DNA of 64,000 nucleotides, taken from assembly GCA_947495135.1 (NCBI GenBank), contig CANLXN010000003.1, positions 124,001 to 188,000 of the forward strand, in the 5' to 3' direction. The position numbers and the translations under genes were made by a program. The stretch comes from an uncultured Flavobacteriaceae bacterium. Its GTDB lineage: Bacteria; Bacteroidota; Bacteroidia; Flavobacteriales; Flavobacteriaceae. Shown here piece after piece: positions 55,126-62,469 of this stretch (its first letter is position 1; each line of letters opens with the position of its first letter). The notes below the pieces were generated by a model. It made no database searches. It saw nothing but the letters and a program-made list of their open reading frames with translations, and had not been told where the DNA came from.

Positions 55126-56712
55126 TTATGATTCTTCTAATTTTGGTCTAAGTTTAAAAAATTGAATAAAGCTTTCGGGGTTCTCAACAGTACCTCGTTC
55201 CGAAACTAAATTGATGGTGATGTTTCTGTTTTTCGCTTTCCCAGAAAAATCCTCCAAAATCTCAATAATATCATTATCAAGATAACGTGTTTTTCTTACA
55301 TCCAGCTCTAGATAAGAGTTTTCTGGCAACCTATCCAGCTCTTTCAAGATCGCTCCCTTATTAAAAAAGGTTACTTCTTCTGCAAGGGTCATCTTCATTT
55401 TCGATTTACCATTACTCACATCTTCTTTATGAAGAAAGTGAGAATTTTGATAGCTCTTAATCAAAATTACAACAATTCCTACACCAAGACCAAGCACAAT
55501 TCCCGTGAGCAGGTCGGTAAAAATAATTCCAAGTACGGTAACCACAAAAGGAACAAATTGCTTCCAACCCAATTTGTACATAGTTTTAAATAATGCTGGT
55601 TTTGCCAACTTATATCCAACTATAAATAAAATTGCCGCTAAAACAGACAATGGGATCATGTTAAGTAGCCTCGGAATTAAAATTACGGAAATAAGTAAAA
55701 AGAATCCATGGATGATTGCTGAAGCTTTAGACTTACCACCAGACTGGATATTGGCAGAACTTCTTACAATTACTTGGGTAATTGGCAAACCACCCACCAA
55801 ACCAGAAATAACATTCCCAGTTCCTTGAGCAAATAATTCACGATTGGTAGGAGTTACTCTCCTATCTGGATCTAACTTATCTGTGGCTTCTACGCATAGC
55901 AATGTTTCAAGACTCGCTACCAACGCAATAGTAAAACCTACAACCCACACATCTACTCTGCCAATAGCCGCAAAATTTGGCAAACTAAACTGCGCAATAA
56001 ATGAAGAGGCGTCTTCTGGAATAGGAACACTCACAAGGTGTTCTGCAGAGATCTCCCAAGTAGGATTATCTTTCGTAAGTACATAGTATACAATTCCAAC
56101 AACCACTGCTACCAACGGACCTTGAATTAATTTAAAAATTTTACTTTTTTTGGTTAGTACTCGATCCCATAAAATAAGGATTAGCAAACCAATAACAGCT
56201 ACTACTGTTGCTCCTGGGCTTATCAGATTGATCGCGTTAAAGATTTCTGAAAAGGTATTTTCCCCATCAATTTGAAAGAAAGCGAAATCCCCTTCCGGGT
56301 CTTGATCATAGCCAAAAAAGTGTGGTATTTGTTTTAGAATAATGATGATCCCAATACCTGTGAGCATTCCTTTAATTACAGATGAAGGGAAATAATATCC
56401 AATAATACCAGCTTTCAATGCTCCGAATACAATTTGAATTATTCCTCCTAGCACTACGGCAACTAAAAAGTTTTCATATCCACCCAACGTGCTAATCGCT
56501 GTAAGCACAATTGCGGCTAATCCTGCGGCAGGACCACTTACCCCTATTTGAGAACCACTTAAGGATCCTACAACAATTCCTCCAATAATACCGGCGATTA
56601 AACCTGAAAACAAAGGAGCTCCACTAGCCAAGGCTATCCCTAAACATAATGGTAACGCGACAAAAAATACAACGATACTTGCTGGAAGATCGTTTTTAAT
56701 AGTTTTAAACAT
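55126..56712 (-). CDS. SulP-family anion transporter with STAS domain (probable bicarbonate transporter)
   Basis: A 528-residue membrane protein (ATG at 56712; an alternative start is three codons upstream at 56721). About 12-14 TM segments carry the SulP signatures LPLCLGIALASGAPLFSGLIAG (its latter part near 25-45), GVSGPAAGLAAIV and the C-terminal STAS domain (about 430-525; YLELDVRKTRYLDND). SulP proteins move sulfate, bicarbonate or other anions. The downstream carbonic anhydrase argues for bicarbonate, as proposed for similar pairs in marine flavobacteria. Substrate is inferred. Confidence 0.92.
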   Translation of the reverse strand: MFKTIKNDLPASIVVFFVALPLCLGIALASGAPLFSGLIAGIIGGIVVGSLSGSQIGVSGPAAGLAAIVLTAISTLGGYENFLVAVVLGGIIQIVFGALKAGIIGYYFPSSVIKGMLTGIGIIIILKQIPHFFGYDQDPEGDFAFFQIDGENTFSEIFNAINLISPGATVVAVIGLLILILWDRVLTKKSKIFKLIQGPLVAVVVGIVYYVLTKDNPTWEISAEHLVSVPIPEDASSFIAQFSLPNFAAIGRVDVWVVGFTIALVASLETLLCVEATDKLDPDRRVTPTNRELFAQGTGNVISGLVGGLPITQVIVRSSANIQSGGKSKASAIIHGFFLLISVILIPRLLNMIPLSVLAAILFIVGYKLAKPALFKTMYKLGWKQFVPFVVTVLGIIFTDLLTGIVLGLGVGIVVILIKSYQNSHFLHKEDVSNGKSKMKMTLAEEVTFFNKGAILKELDRLPENSYLELDVRKTRYLDNDIIEILEDFSGKAKNRNITINLVSERGTVENPESFIQFFKLRPKLEES

Positions 56713-56771
56713 AAAATACACATATTATCTCCGCACAAACACGAAGGATTTAACTTATTAGCAAACGAATA

Positions 56772-57071
56772 TTAAATGCTATGTTTTGGCGGAGGAAGAA
56801 GGATTTTCTGTAAATAGTTACCATCTTTGTCTAAGTAAAAGGTACTCGACAATTTCCTAGGCTTAGCATCGGCTTGGGCAACAAAAAATAGATCAAATTG
56901 AAGGATTTTTTCTTCTGCATCCTTTTCTATTTTTTCACTGCTCTCTTCTTCAGAAGTGTCCATAATGGAAATAGCACCCTCATTTGCCTCTATTAAAGTA
57001 AAAATAGGCGGTGCCAGCATTGAAAGAATCAACGTAGTTGAAAAAAGAAGATGGTAAGAAGACCTCAACAT
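56772..57071 (-). CDS. small membrane/exported protein upstream of sulP, unknown function
   Basis: A 99-residue protein with one N-terminal hydrophobic segment (about 5-26), then a Glu-rich acidic stretch (SEEESSEKIEKDAEEK) and a Lys/Pro-rich end (LLPPPKHSI). No family is recognised. It heads the probable sulP-carbonic anhydrase transcript and is 59 nt upstream of sulP. A full-consensus promoter ends 4 nt before its ATG, suggesting leaderless translation. It could be a small accessory of the transporter; that is position-based only. Confidence 0.62.
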   Translation of the reverse strand: MLRSSYHLLFSTTLILSMLAPPIFTLIEANEGAISIMDTSEEESSEKIEKDAEEKILQFDLFFVAQADAKPRKLSSTFYLDKDGNYLQKILLPPPKHSI

Positions 57072-57075
57072 CTAA

Positions 57076-57109
57076 CAAAAATAGATTTGATTTCGAATAA
57101 TGATGACAA
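57076..57109 (-). promoter_or_regulatory. promoter of the sulP-carbonic anhydrase transcript
   Basis: On the minus strand TTG (57107-57109), 23 nt spacer, TATTTTTG (57076-57083). The element ends 4 nt before the ATG of the first gene. Confidence 0.6.
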
Positions 57110-57208
57110 CAATATGTTAAAAATTCTTTAAAATTACTTCTCCCTCACCAACTGTACGGGCACCACTCGCTCGTTAAAAGAACCAAATATTTACGCTATT
57201 GGCCATTA

Positions 57209-57237
57209 ATTGGGTGCAATATCAAATTGCACTCAAT
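57209..57237. repeat. near-perfect 12-bp inverted repeat, possible operator or RNA hairpin
   Basis: ATTGGGTGCAAT (57209-57220) and ATTGCACTCAAT (57226-57237) with spacer ATCAA and one G-T mismatch. The core is TGCAAT-N5-ATTGCA. There is no T-run on either side, so it is not a terminator. It lies about 140 nt upstream of the sulP-unit promoter. Confidence 0.55.
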
Positions 57238-57282
57238 AAAAATGTAATATCTCTGTGCATTACTCCCCTTAGGAATGCCAAT

Positions 57283-57306
57283 AAAAAAGCTCCCTGCGGG
57301 AGCTTT
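57283..57306 (-). terminator. terminator of the MORN-like gene
   Basis: AAAGCTCCC / GGGAGCTTT with loop TGC. On the minus strand followed by TTTTTT-ATT. Confidence 0.82.
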
Positions 57307-57338
57307 ATATTTTAAAAGAGAAATTATTTTAGGTTACA

Positions 57339-57713
57339 CTAATTACTAACCACTCTAGTATCTTTCATTTCCCAAGTTCTTACCTCAGCGATTCTAGAAT
57401 CTTTATAACTAACTTGTTTCATTTCATTACCTTGAAAAAAAGACCAAGTTCCAACTTTCTTACCTCCTTCATAATTAGCTACTGCCGTTTTATTTCCAGC
57501 AGTGTCGTAACTAATCCATTCTCCTTGAAGTTTATTGTCTTTATCGTAGAATCCTGTTTGAGCAATTATACCATTGTCATGATAAAGAGTAGCTTCAATA
57601 AGGTCTCCATTCATCACATAAGAATCTTTCTTGTCACACACTTTTTTACATTCTTGAGCGAATGCTGTGTTTACCATAAATACCGCTGCTAAAATCAATA
57701 TTGTCTTTTTCAT
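57339..57713 (-). CDS. MORN-repeat (YwqK-like) exported protein
   Basis: A 124-residue protein with a signal peptide (about 1-19, ending AFAQ). Three tandem MORN-like units follow: ATLYHDNGIIAQTGFYDKDN, LQGEWISYDTAGNKTAVANY and KVGTWSFFQGNEMKQVSYKD. YwqK-like proteins of this type have no agreed function. Two Cys near the mature N-terminus (ECKKVCDKK) could form a disulfide. A full -7 element is upstream at 57740-57747, directly beside a four-unit 11-nt repeat array, so it may share control with the divergent phosphate genes. Confidence 0.82.
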   Translation of the reverse strand: MKKTILILAAVFMVNTAFAQECKKVCDKKDSYVMNGDLIEATLYHDNGIIAQTGFYDKDNKLQGEWISYDTAGNKTAVANYEGGKKVGTWSFFQGNEMKQVSYKDSRIAEVRTWEMKDTRVVSN

Positions 57714-57739
57714 CTCTTGTAGGTTTTAAATTCTTTTCT

Positions 57740-57747
57740 CAAAGTTA
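57740..57747 (-). promoter_or_regulatory. -7 element of the MORN-like gene
   Basis: TAACTTTG on the minus strand, 26 nt before the ATG. No TTG at -33; the 11-nt repeat array begins 10 nt upstream. Confidence 0.5.
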
Positions 57748-57756
57748 AAGAATTAG

Positions 57757-57796
57757 TAACAATTCTGAAAACATTACGTAACATTAAATTTACATT
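57757..57796 (+). repeat. four-unit 11-nt-spaced TAACAT-type repeat array
   Basis: Heptamers TAACAAT 57757, AAAACAT 57768, TAACATT 57779 and TTACATT 57790 recur every 11 nt with 4-nt linkers. The units match those at 50177, 58070 and 59346. Here they are oriented away from the MORN-like gene, whose -7 element is 9 nt away. No -7 element follows closely on the plus strand. Confidence 0.6.
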
Positions 57797-57922
57797 AGAT
57801 GTGTAACTTATTTATTATCAATTAATTAAATATAATAATTTAACATTGAAAACTATACGTTTCGAATTCAATCTTAATAATTTGGTAATAATAAGGTTAC
57901 AAACAAAGAACATTCCTTTGGT
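57797..57922. other. gene-free A+T-rich region upstream of the candidate small RNA
   Basis: No ORF. Weak 11-nt-phased units TAATAAT 57886, TTACAAA 57897 and GAACATT 57908 precede the -7 element at 57923. Their phase to TTTG is one base off that of the three stronger promoters, so their significance is uncertain. Confidence 0.4.
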
Positions 57923-58021
57923 TAACTTTGTTCTTGCCTTAGGGCGAAAACACGATAAATCGTTTAGTTTTTGTCGACTAGATTAATTGTGTAAGGGCTG
58001 CCTATCTAGGTAGCCCTTTTT
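57923..58021 (+). ncRNA. candidate small RNA antisense to the porin leader (about 87 nt, with -7 element and terminator)
   Basis: TAACTTTG at 57923-57930 predicts a start near 57935. The transcript would hold hairpin 1 (CGAAAAC with GTTTTTG, and ACGA-TAAA-TCGT above it, about 57945-57973). It then ends in a rho-independent terminator (AAGGGCT-G-CCTA / TAGG-T-AGCCCTT, then five T's, 57993-58021). No ORF fits. Positions 57957-57976 are complementary to the porin leader 58106-58127, with 14 contiguous pairs plus 6 more after a 2-nt bulge. The -33 element is weak. No expression evidence is available. Confidence 0.55.
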
Positions 58022-58069
58022 ACATTTTACCAAGTTAATATATTTTAATGTTTAAAGTTAAACTTCCCA

Positions 58070-58102
58070 TAACATTAATTTAACATTCGTTTAAGTTATT
58101 TG
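58070..58102 (+). promoter_or_regulatory. 11-nt-spaced TAACATT repeats (Pho-box-like) and TTTG of the porin promoter
   Basis: TAACATT 58070, TAACATT 58081 and TAAGTTA 58092 (weaker) recur every 11 nt and abut TTTG 58099-58102. Another weak unit, TAAACTT, is at 58059. There is no TTG -33 and no TA at the usual -7 place, so activation by a regulator bound to the repeats is expected. The leader is about 24 nt. Confidence 0.65.
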
Positions 58103-58130
58103 CAGCGACAAAAACTAAAAACGATTTTTC

Positions 58131-59333
58131 ATGTATGTACGTTACCTGTGTATCGCAGTATTTTTATGCTTCTCTTACACTTCAAAAGCTCAAGAGATTA
58201 GTGATACTAAATTTGGCAAGGGACTTATTAACTTTGTTGCCAAGGACAGCTCCTTTAGTGTAAAATTTGCTCCTCGAATTCAAGGGCGCTATAATGTTAA
58301 TTGGGATCATAATGGTGACACCTATGGCACTGGAGAATCTAATTTCCTTATTCGTCGCTCTCGTCTAAAATTTAGCGGTTTCGCTTATTCTACCAAATTA
58401 AAATATAAAATAGAGTTAGGACTTTCGAATCGAGATCTTTCGGGAGCTAATCAATTCAATAGAAACACGCCTCGTTATATCCTTGACGCGGTCGTTATGT
58501 GGAATTTCTATGAAAATTTCGTATTGTGGGCTGGACAAACAAAACTTCCAGGAAACGTTGAACGAGTAGTTTCTTCAGCAAACATGCAGCTTATTGATCG
58601 TTCTCTTTTGAACAGTCGCTTTAATATTGACCGGGATGTGGGAATCCAATTACGTCACCATGCCAATCTAGGTGGAGATTTCATGATTCGTGAAAAACTC
58701 GCTATTTCACAAGGAGAAGGAAGAAATGTCACCGAAGGTAACGAAGGAGGTCATCAATATACAGCAAGACTAGAATTTCTACCTTTTGGAAAATTTGCCT
58801 CCAAAGGAGATTATTCTCAGGGAGATCTAAAGCGTGAACAAAACGCAAAACTAATGGTGGGTCTTACATACGATTTAAATCAAGATGCGGTAAAAACACG
58901 AAGTAATTTGGGTTCTTACATGTTCTTATCAGACGGTTCACTTTACGAAACAGATATTACCACCTTTTTCGCAGATGCAATGTTTAAATACAAAGGATTT
59001 GCCTTTATGGGGGAATATGCCTTGAGAGATGCCGCCGATGCAGTTGCAGTTGAGGTAGACGGAACACCAACAGGAGACATCGTATTAACTGGAAGCGCAC
59101 TAAATACACAAGCCAGTTATTTATTTAAAAACAATTATGAAGTAACAGGACGTTACACAACGACTAATTTCGAAGATATAACAGGAAGAGCTCCGGAAGA
59201 TCAATACACTTTAGGGGTATCGAAGTACGTAGTTGGACATAAACTGAAAATACAAGCCGATGTAAGTTACAGTACGGCAGATGGCAACGAAGATGGGATT
59301 ATGTTAAGAACCGGATTCGATTTACACTTTTAA
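58131..59333 (+). CDS. OprO/OprP-type (phosphate/polyphosphate-selective) porin
   Basis: A 400-residue outer-membrane porin with a signal peptide (about 1-20, ending SKAQ). It has the OprO/P-family pattern: a KFAPRIQGRYN strand, FLIRRSRLKFSGFAYSTKLKYKIELG (about 81-106), VLWAGQTKLPGNVERVVSSANMQ (about 137-160; cf. the family's G-Q-x-K-x-P segment) and a C-terminal strand ending RTGFDLHF. The family takes up phosphate or pyrophosphate in Pseudomonas. The PiT transporter follows 60-80 nt downstream with its own repeat-bearing promoter, which supports phosphate as substrate. Anion selectivity is not proven by sequence. Confidence 0.88.
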   Translation: MYVRYLCIAVFLCFSYTSKAQEISDTKFGKGLINFVAKDSSFSVKFAPRIQGRYNVNWDHNGDTYGTGESNFLIRRSRLKFSGFAYSTKLKYKIELGLSNRDLSGANQFNRNTPRYILDAVVMWNFYENFVLWAGQTKLPGNVERVVSSANMQLIDRSLLNSRFNIDRDVGIQLRHHANLGGDFMIREKLAISQGEGRNVTEGNEGGHQYTARLEFLPFGKFASKGDYSQGDLKREQNAKLMVGLTYDLNQDAVKTRSNLGSYMFLSDGSLYETDITTFFADAMFKYKGFAFMGEYALRDAADAVAVEVDGTPTGDIVLTGSALNTQASYLFKNNYEVTGRYTTTNFEDITGRAPEDQYTLGVSKYVVGHKLKIQADVSYSTADGNEDGIMLRTGFDLHF

Positions 59334-59345
59334 TAAACAAAGAGA

Positions 59346-59389
59346 TAACAATTTGGTAACAAATGGCCTCATGGAAAATGAGACATTTG
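59346..59389 (+). promoter_or_regulatory. 11-nt-spaced TAACA repeats (Pho-box-like) and -7 element of the PiT gene
   Basis: TAACAAT 59346 and TAACAAA 59357 are 11 nt apart and lie 40 and 29 nt before TTTG 59386-59389 (GACATTTG, one mismatch to TAnnTTTG), the same offsets as at 50177/50188. The element ends 4 nt before the ATG at 59394 and 22 nt before the ATG at 59412. Confidence 0.6.
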
Positions 59390-59411
59390 CACCATGGAAG
59401 CACTTTTTTCA

Positions 59412-61658
59412 ATGGACAATATTTATTTATTAATGCTCGTAGCGTTAACCATCCTAGCGATAGCAGATATCGTGGTTGGAGTGAGTAATGACGCAATTAA
59501 CTTCTTAAACTCGGCAATTGGCTCGAAAGCCATTTCAATACGAACTATCATGATAGTCGCAAGTTTAGGAATTTTTATAGGAGCCGTTTATTCAAGCGGT
59601 ATGATGGAGGTCGCACGTAAAGGAATTTTTGTGCCCGCCATGTTTACCTTCGATGAGATTATGATGATCTTTATGGCGGTGATGATTACGGACATCCTAC
59701 TTCTGGATTTCTTTAATACTTTAGGCTTACCTACGTCAACAACGGTTTCTATCGTTTTTAACCTCCTAGGAGCAGCAATCGTAATTTCGCTCATTAAAAT
59801 TAGCGGAACAGACGGCGCCACATTTGCAGATTTAGGGAGCTACATAAACAAGGAAAAAGCAATCGAAATTATTACAGGTACTTTAATGTCTGTTGTAATT
59901 GCCTTCACAGTTGGAGCACTCGTACAATGGGTTTCTCGTAGAATTTTTAGTTTTCAGTTTGAGAAAAAAATGAAAAGCTTTGGAGCTATCTTCGGAGGCG
60001 TAGCATTGGCTGCCATTACCTATTTCATTTTTATGAAAGGTCTCAAAGGATCTCCTTTTTACAGTAGTTTAAAAGGAATTTTAGAAGGAAACGAATTTTT
60101 AGTCATTCTTGGAAGTTTCGTGTTCTTTACATTATTCTCCTTCGCTTTTCAAAAAATCACAAAAAAGAGTATTTTACTCGTTGTAATTGCGGTAGGTACT
60201 TTTGGACTAGCGCTTGCCTTCTCTGGTAACGACTTAGTGAACTTTATTGGAGTACCAATGGCTGCATATCACTCTTATGAGGCGTGGGTAGCAAGTGGGC
60301 TTCCGGCGACAGAAATGACCATGGAAGTTCTAGAAAAGAAAATGCCCGCAGAACCATTTCTTTTATTTATTGCAGGTGGAATAATGGTTGTGACATTGTG
60401 GTTTTCTAAAAAGGCAAAAACCGTAGCAGAAACTGAAATTAGCTTGTCGCGACAAAACGAGACACATGAGAAATTTGAGCCAAACATGTTATCCCGAGGT
60501 ATTGTAAAGGGAATGAGCTGGCTATCCAATAGCTTGAGTGGTGTTATACCTAAATCGGCTCAAGCTAGAATCGAAGCAAGTTTTACCAGACCAGATACAG
60601 CAGCACTAACTAAAGATCAAAGTATCGATGCTCCTGCATTCGATATGATTAGAGCTTCCGTTAATTTAATGGTGGCTGGGGTATTAATCTCCATCGCTAC
60701 TGCCATGAAATTACCGCTATCTACCACCTACGTTACCTTCATGGTGGCAATGGGAACTTCCTTGGCCGATAGAGCCTGGGGTAGAGAAAGTGCAGTTTAC
60801 AGAGTAGCAGGAGTTTTAAATGTAATTGGAGGTTGGTTCTTTACTGCTTTTGGCGCATTAATCGCAGCAGGAACTGTTGTGTTCTTAATTAATTGGAACA
60901 AGCAGGTAATGATTCCAATCCTGTTGCTGCTCACGGCAGTTCTATTAGTGAGAAACTACCTTTCTCATAAAAGAAAAAGCACCACCAAAGTAGATCCTAA
61001 AAGTTTAAAGAAATCAGAGAGTAGCACCGTACAGGGTATTATCACCGAAAGTGCAGATAATATCTCGAATGTAATTTCTAGAACGAATAAAATTTATACC
61101 GACGTTTTAAAAGGGCTAGCGAAGGAAGATAGTAGCAAACTAAAAAAGAGTCGAAAAGGTGTAGAGAAATTAGACGAAGAAATTGAGTCGCTAAGAGATA
61201 ATATCTTTTACCTTATCAAGAACTTGGATGAAACCTCTGTTCGTGGAAGTAGTTTCTATATAACAATTCTGGCGTATCTAACAGACATTGCTCAATCGCT
61301 GGAATTTATCTCCAAAAAGAGTTACAAACACGTTAACAATAACCACAAGAAGTTACGCTTTAACCAGATTAAAGATCTTCAAGAGATCGACGATTCGTTA
61401 TCTGGGCTTCTAGGTGAAATCGTAGAAGTATTTGACAGTCGCAAGTTCGAAAGAATTAGCTACGCAATTACCAGGCGAGAAGAGATTGATAGTATGATCG
61501 CAGACAAGATCAACAAACAAATTGAACGTACAAGAACCGAAGAATCAAGTCCAAAAAATACTTCCCTATATTTCAATATTTTGTTGGAAACCAAGGATTT
61601 AGTTACTGGAATTATGGACTTAATGGAAGAGTACTACAATAGTTATAAAAAGGAGTAG
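59412..61658 (+). CDS. PiT-family inorganic phosphate transporter fused to a PhoU-like (DUF47) domain
   Basis: Low-affinity phosphate:cation symporter of the inner membrane. The N-terminal part (about 1-515 of 748) holds the two PiT repeats: DIVVGVSNDAINFLNSAIGSKA (GxSNDxxN motif), LGLPTSTTVSIVFNLLGAA and the second copy LPLSTTYVTFMVAMGTSLADRAWG. The C-terminal 215 residues are soluble, helical and PhoU/DUF47-like (VKGLAKEDSSKLKKSRK-type heptads). In many bacteria that is a separate gene regulating PiT. I prefer the ATG at 59412 (MDNIYLLM) because the -7 element ends just before the 59394 ATG. A terminator follows. Confidence 0.92.
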   Translation: MDNIYLLMLVALTILAIADIVVGVSNDAINFLNSAIGSKAISIRTIMIVASLGIFIGAVYSSGMMEVARKGIFVPAMFTFDEIMMIFMAVMITDILLLDFFNTLGLPTSTTVSIVFNLLGAAIVISLIKISGTDGATFADLGSYINKEKAIEIITGTLMSVVIAFTVGALVQWVSRRIFSFQFEKKMKSFGAIFGGVALAAITYFIFMKGLKGSPFYSSLKGILEGNEFLVILGSFVFFTLFSFAFQKITKKSILLVVIAVGTFGLALAFSGNDLVNFIGVPMAAYHSYEAWVASGLPATEMTMEVLEKKMPAEPFLLFIAGGIMVVTLWFSKKAKTVAETEISLSRQNETHEKFEPNMLSRGIVKGMSWLSNSLSGVIPKSAQARIEASFTRPDTAALTKDQSIDAPAFDMIRASVNLMVAGVLISIATAMKLPLSTTYVTFMVAMGTSLADRAWGRESAVYRVAGVLNVIGGWFFTAFGALIAAGTVVFLINWNKQVMIPILLLLTAVLLVRNYLSHKRKSTTKVDPKSLKKSESSTVQGIITESADNISNVISRTNKIYTDVLKGLAKEDSSKLKKSRKGVEKLDEEIESLRDNIFYLIKNLDETSVRGSSFYITILAYLTDIAQSLEFISKKSYKHVNNNHKKLRFNQIKDLQEIDDSLSGLLGEIVEVFDSRKFERISYAITRREEIDSMIADKINKQIERTRTEESSPKNTSLYFNILLETKDLVTGIMDLMEEYYNSYKKE

Positions 61659-61681
61659 TATTTCTGAAATGTGAATTTAAA

Positions 61682-61722
61682 AAACCTCGACGTTTCCATG
61701 GAAATTTCGAGGTTTCTTTTTT
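61682..61722 (+). terminator. terminator after the PiT gene
   Basis: AAACCTCGA / TCGAGGTTT with an inner TTTCC/GGAAA stem and a T-run. Confidence 0.85.
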
Positions 61723-61758
61723 ACTGAAATTTGTACCTTTCCTATTAAACTCTAAAAC

Positions 61759-62466
61759 ATGAAATACCTTCTATTTTCCGTCTTGACCTTTTTCACGCTT
61801 CTAAATAGTTCGGCACAACAAATTACAGGAACAGAGCTACTAGACAAAGCCATCCAATATCACGATCCCAACGGAAAGTGGGAAAGCTTCAACGGCACAT
61901 TGAATGTTGTGATGGAAACTCCAAATAACCCCAGCAGAGATAGTGAAATACGCATTAATCTTCCGCAAGAATATTTCAGTGTAACAGCAAAAAGGGATAC
62001 TGTTACAACAACTTACACCCTTGACAAGGAAAAGTGTACTACATCCATCAAAGAAGTTCAACCCGACGCAAAACGCACACCTTGTGAAACGGCCGAACTC
62101 TATAAAAACTACTACACCTACCTCTACGGTCTTCCGATGAAACTTAAAGACCCTGGAACAAATATTTCAGAAAAAGTACTGAAGAAAACCTTCAAAGAAA
62201 AGGAATACCTCGTCTTAAAGGTAAGCTATGAAGAAGCCGTAGGGAGCGATGTTTGGTTTTTCTACTTCGATCCTTCCACTTATGCTATGGAGATTTATCA
62301 GTTTTATAAGGGAGCACCCGATGCTCAAGGAAAGAACACTGGCGAATATATCTTACTAACGGAGGAAACGACCATCAATGAAATCAAATTTCCAAAAAAT
62401 CGAGCTTGGTACTACAATAAAGACGATAAATATTTAGGTACAGATAAGCTGCAAACCAACGAGTAA
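61759..62466 (+). CDS. DUF6503-like exported protein
   Basis: A 235-residue protein with a signal peptide (about 1-20, ending SSAQ). The mature start ITGTELLDKAIQYHDPNGKWESF and the later RNLPQEYF-like, YYTYLYGLPMKLKDPG and YKGAPDAQGKNTGEYILL segments match the recalled pattern of the DUF6503 family of Bacteroidota, which has no known function. It is probably periplasmic and lipocalin/LolA-like in layout. The chromate-transporter-like gene starts 3 nt after its stop, so the two are co-transcribed. Confidence 0.75.
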   Translation: MKYLLFSVLTFFTLLNSSAQQITGTELLDKAIQYHDPNGKWESFNGTLNVVMETPNNPSRDSEIRINLPQEYFSVTAKRDTVTTTYTLDKEKCTTSIKEVQPDAKRTPCETAELYKNYYTYLYGLPMKLKDPGTNISEKVLKKTFKEKEYLVLKVSYEEAVGSDVWFFYFDPSTYAMEIYQFYKGAPDAQGKNTGEYILLTEETTINEIKFPKNRAWYYNKDDKYLGTDKLQTNE

Positions 62467-62469
62467 TTG

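Noticed and set aside
57797-57922. A perfectly phased Pho-like array at the small RNA promoter
   Set aside because: Units recur every 11 nt but are degenerate and one base out of phase with TTTG relative to the other three promoters, so this is recorded only as weak evidence.
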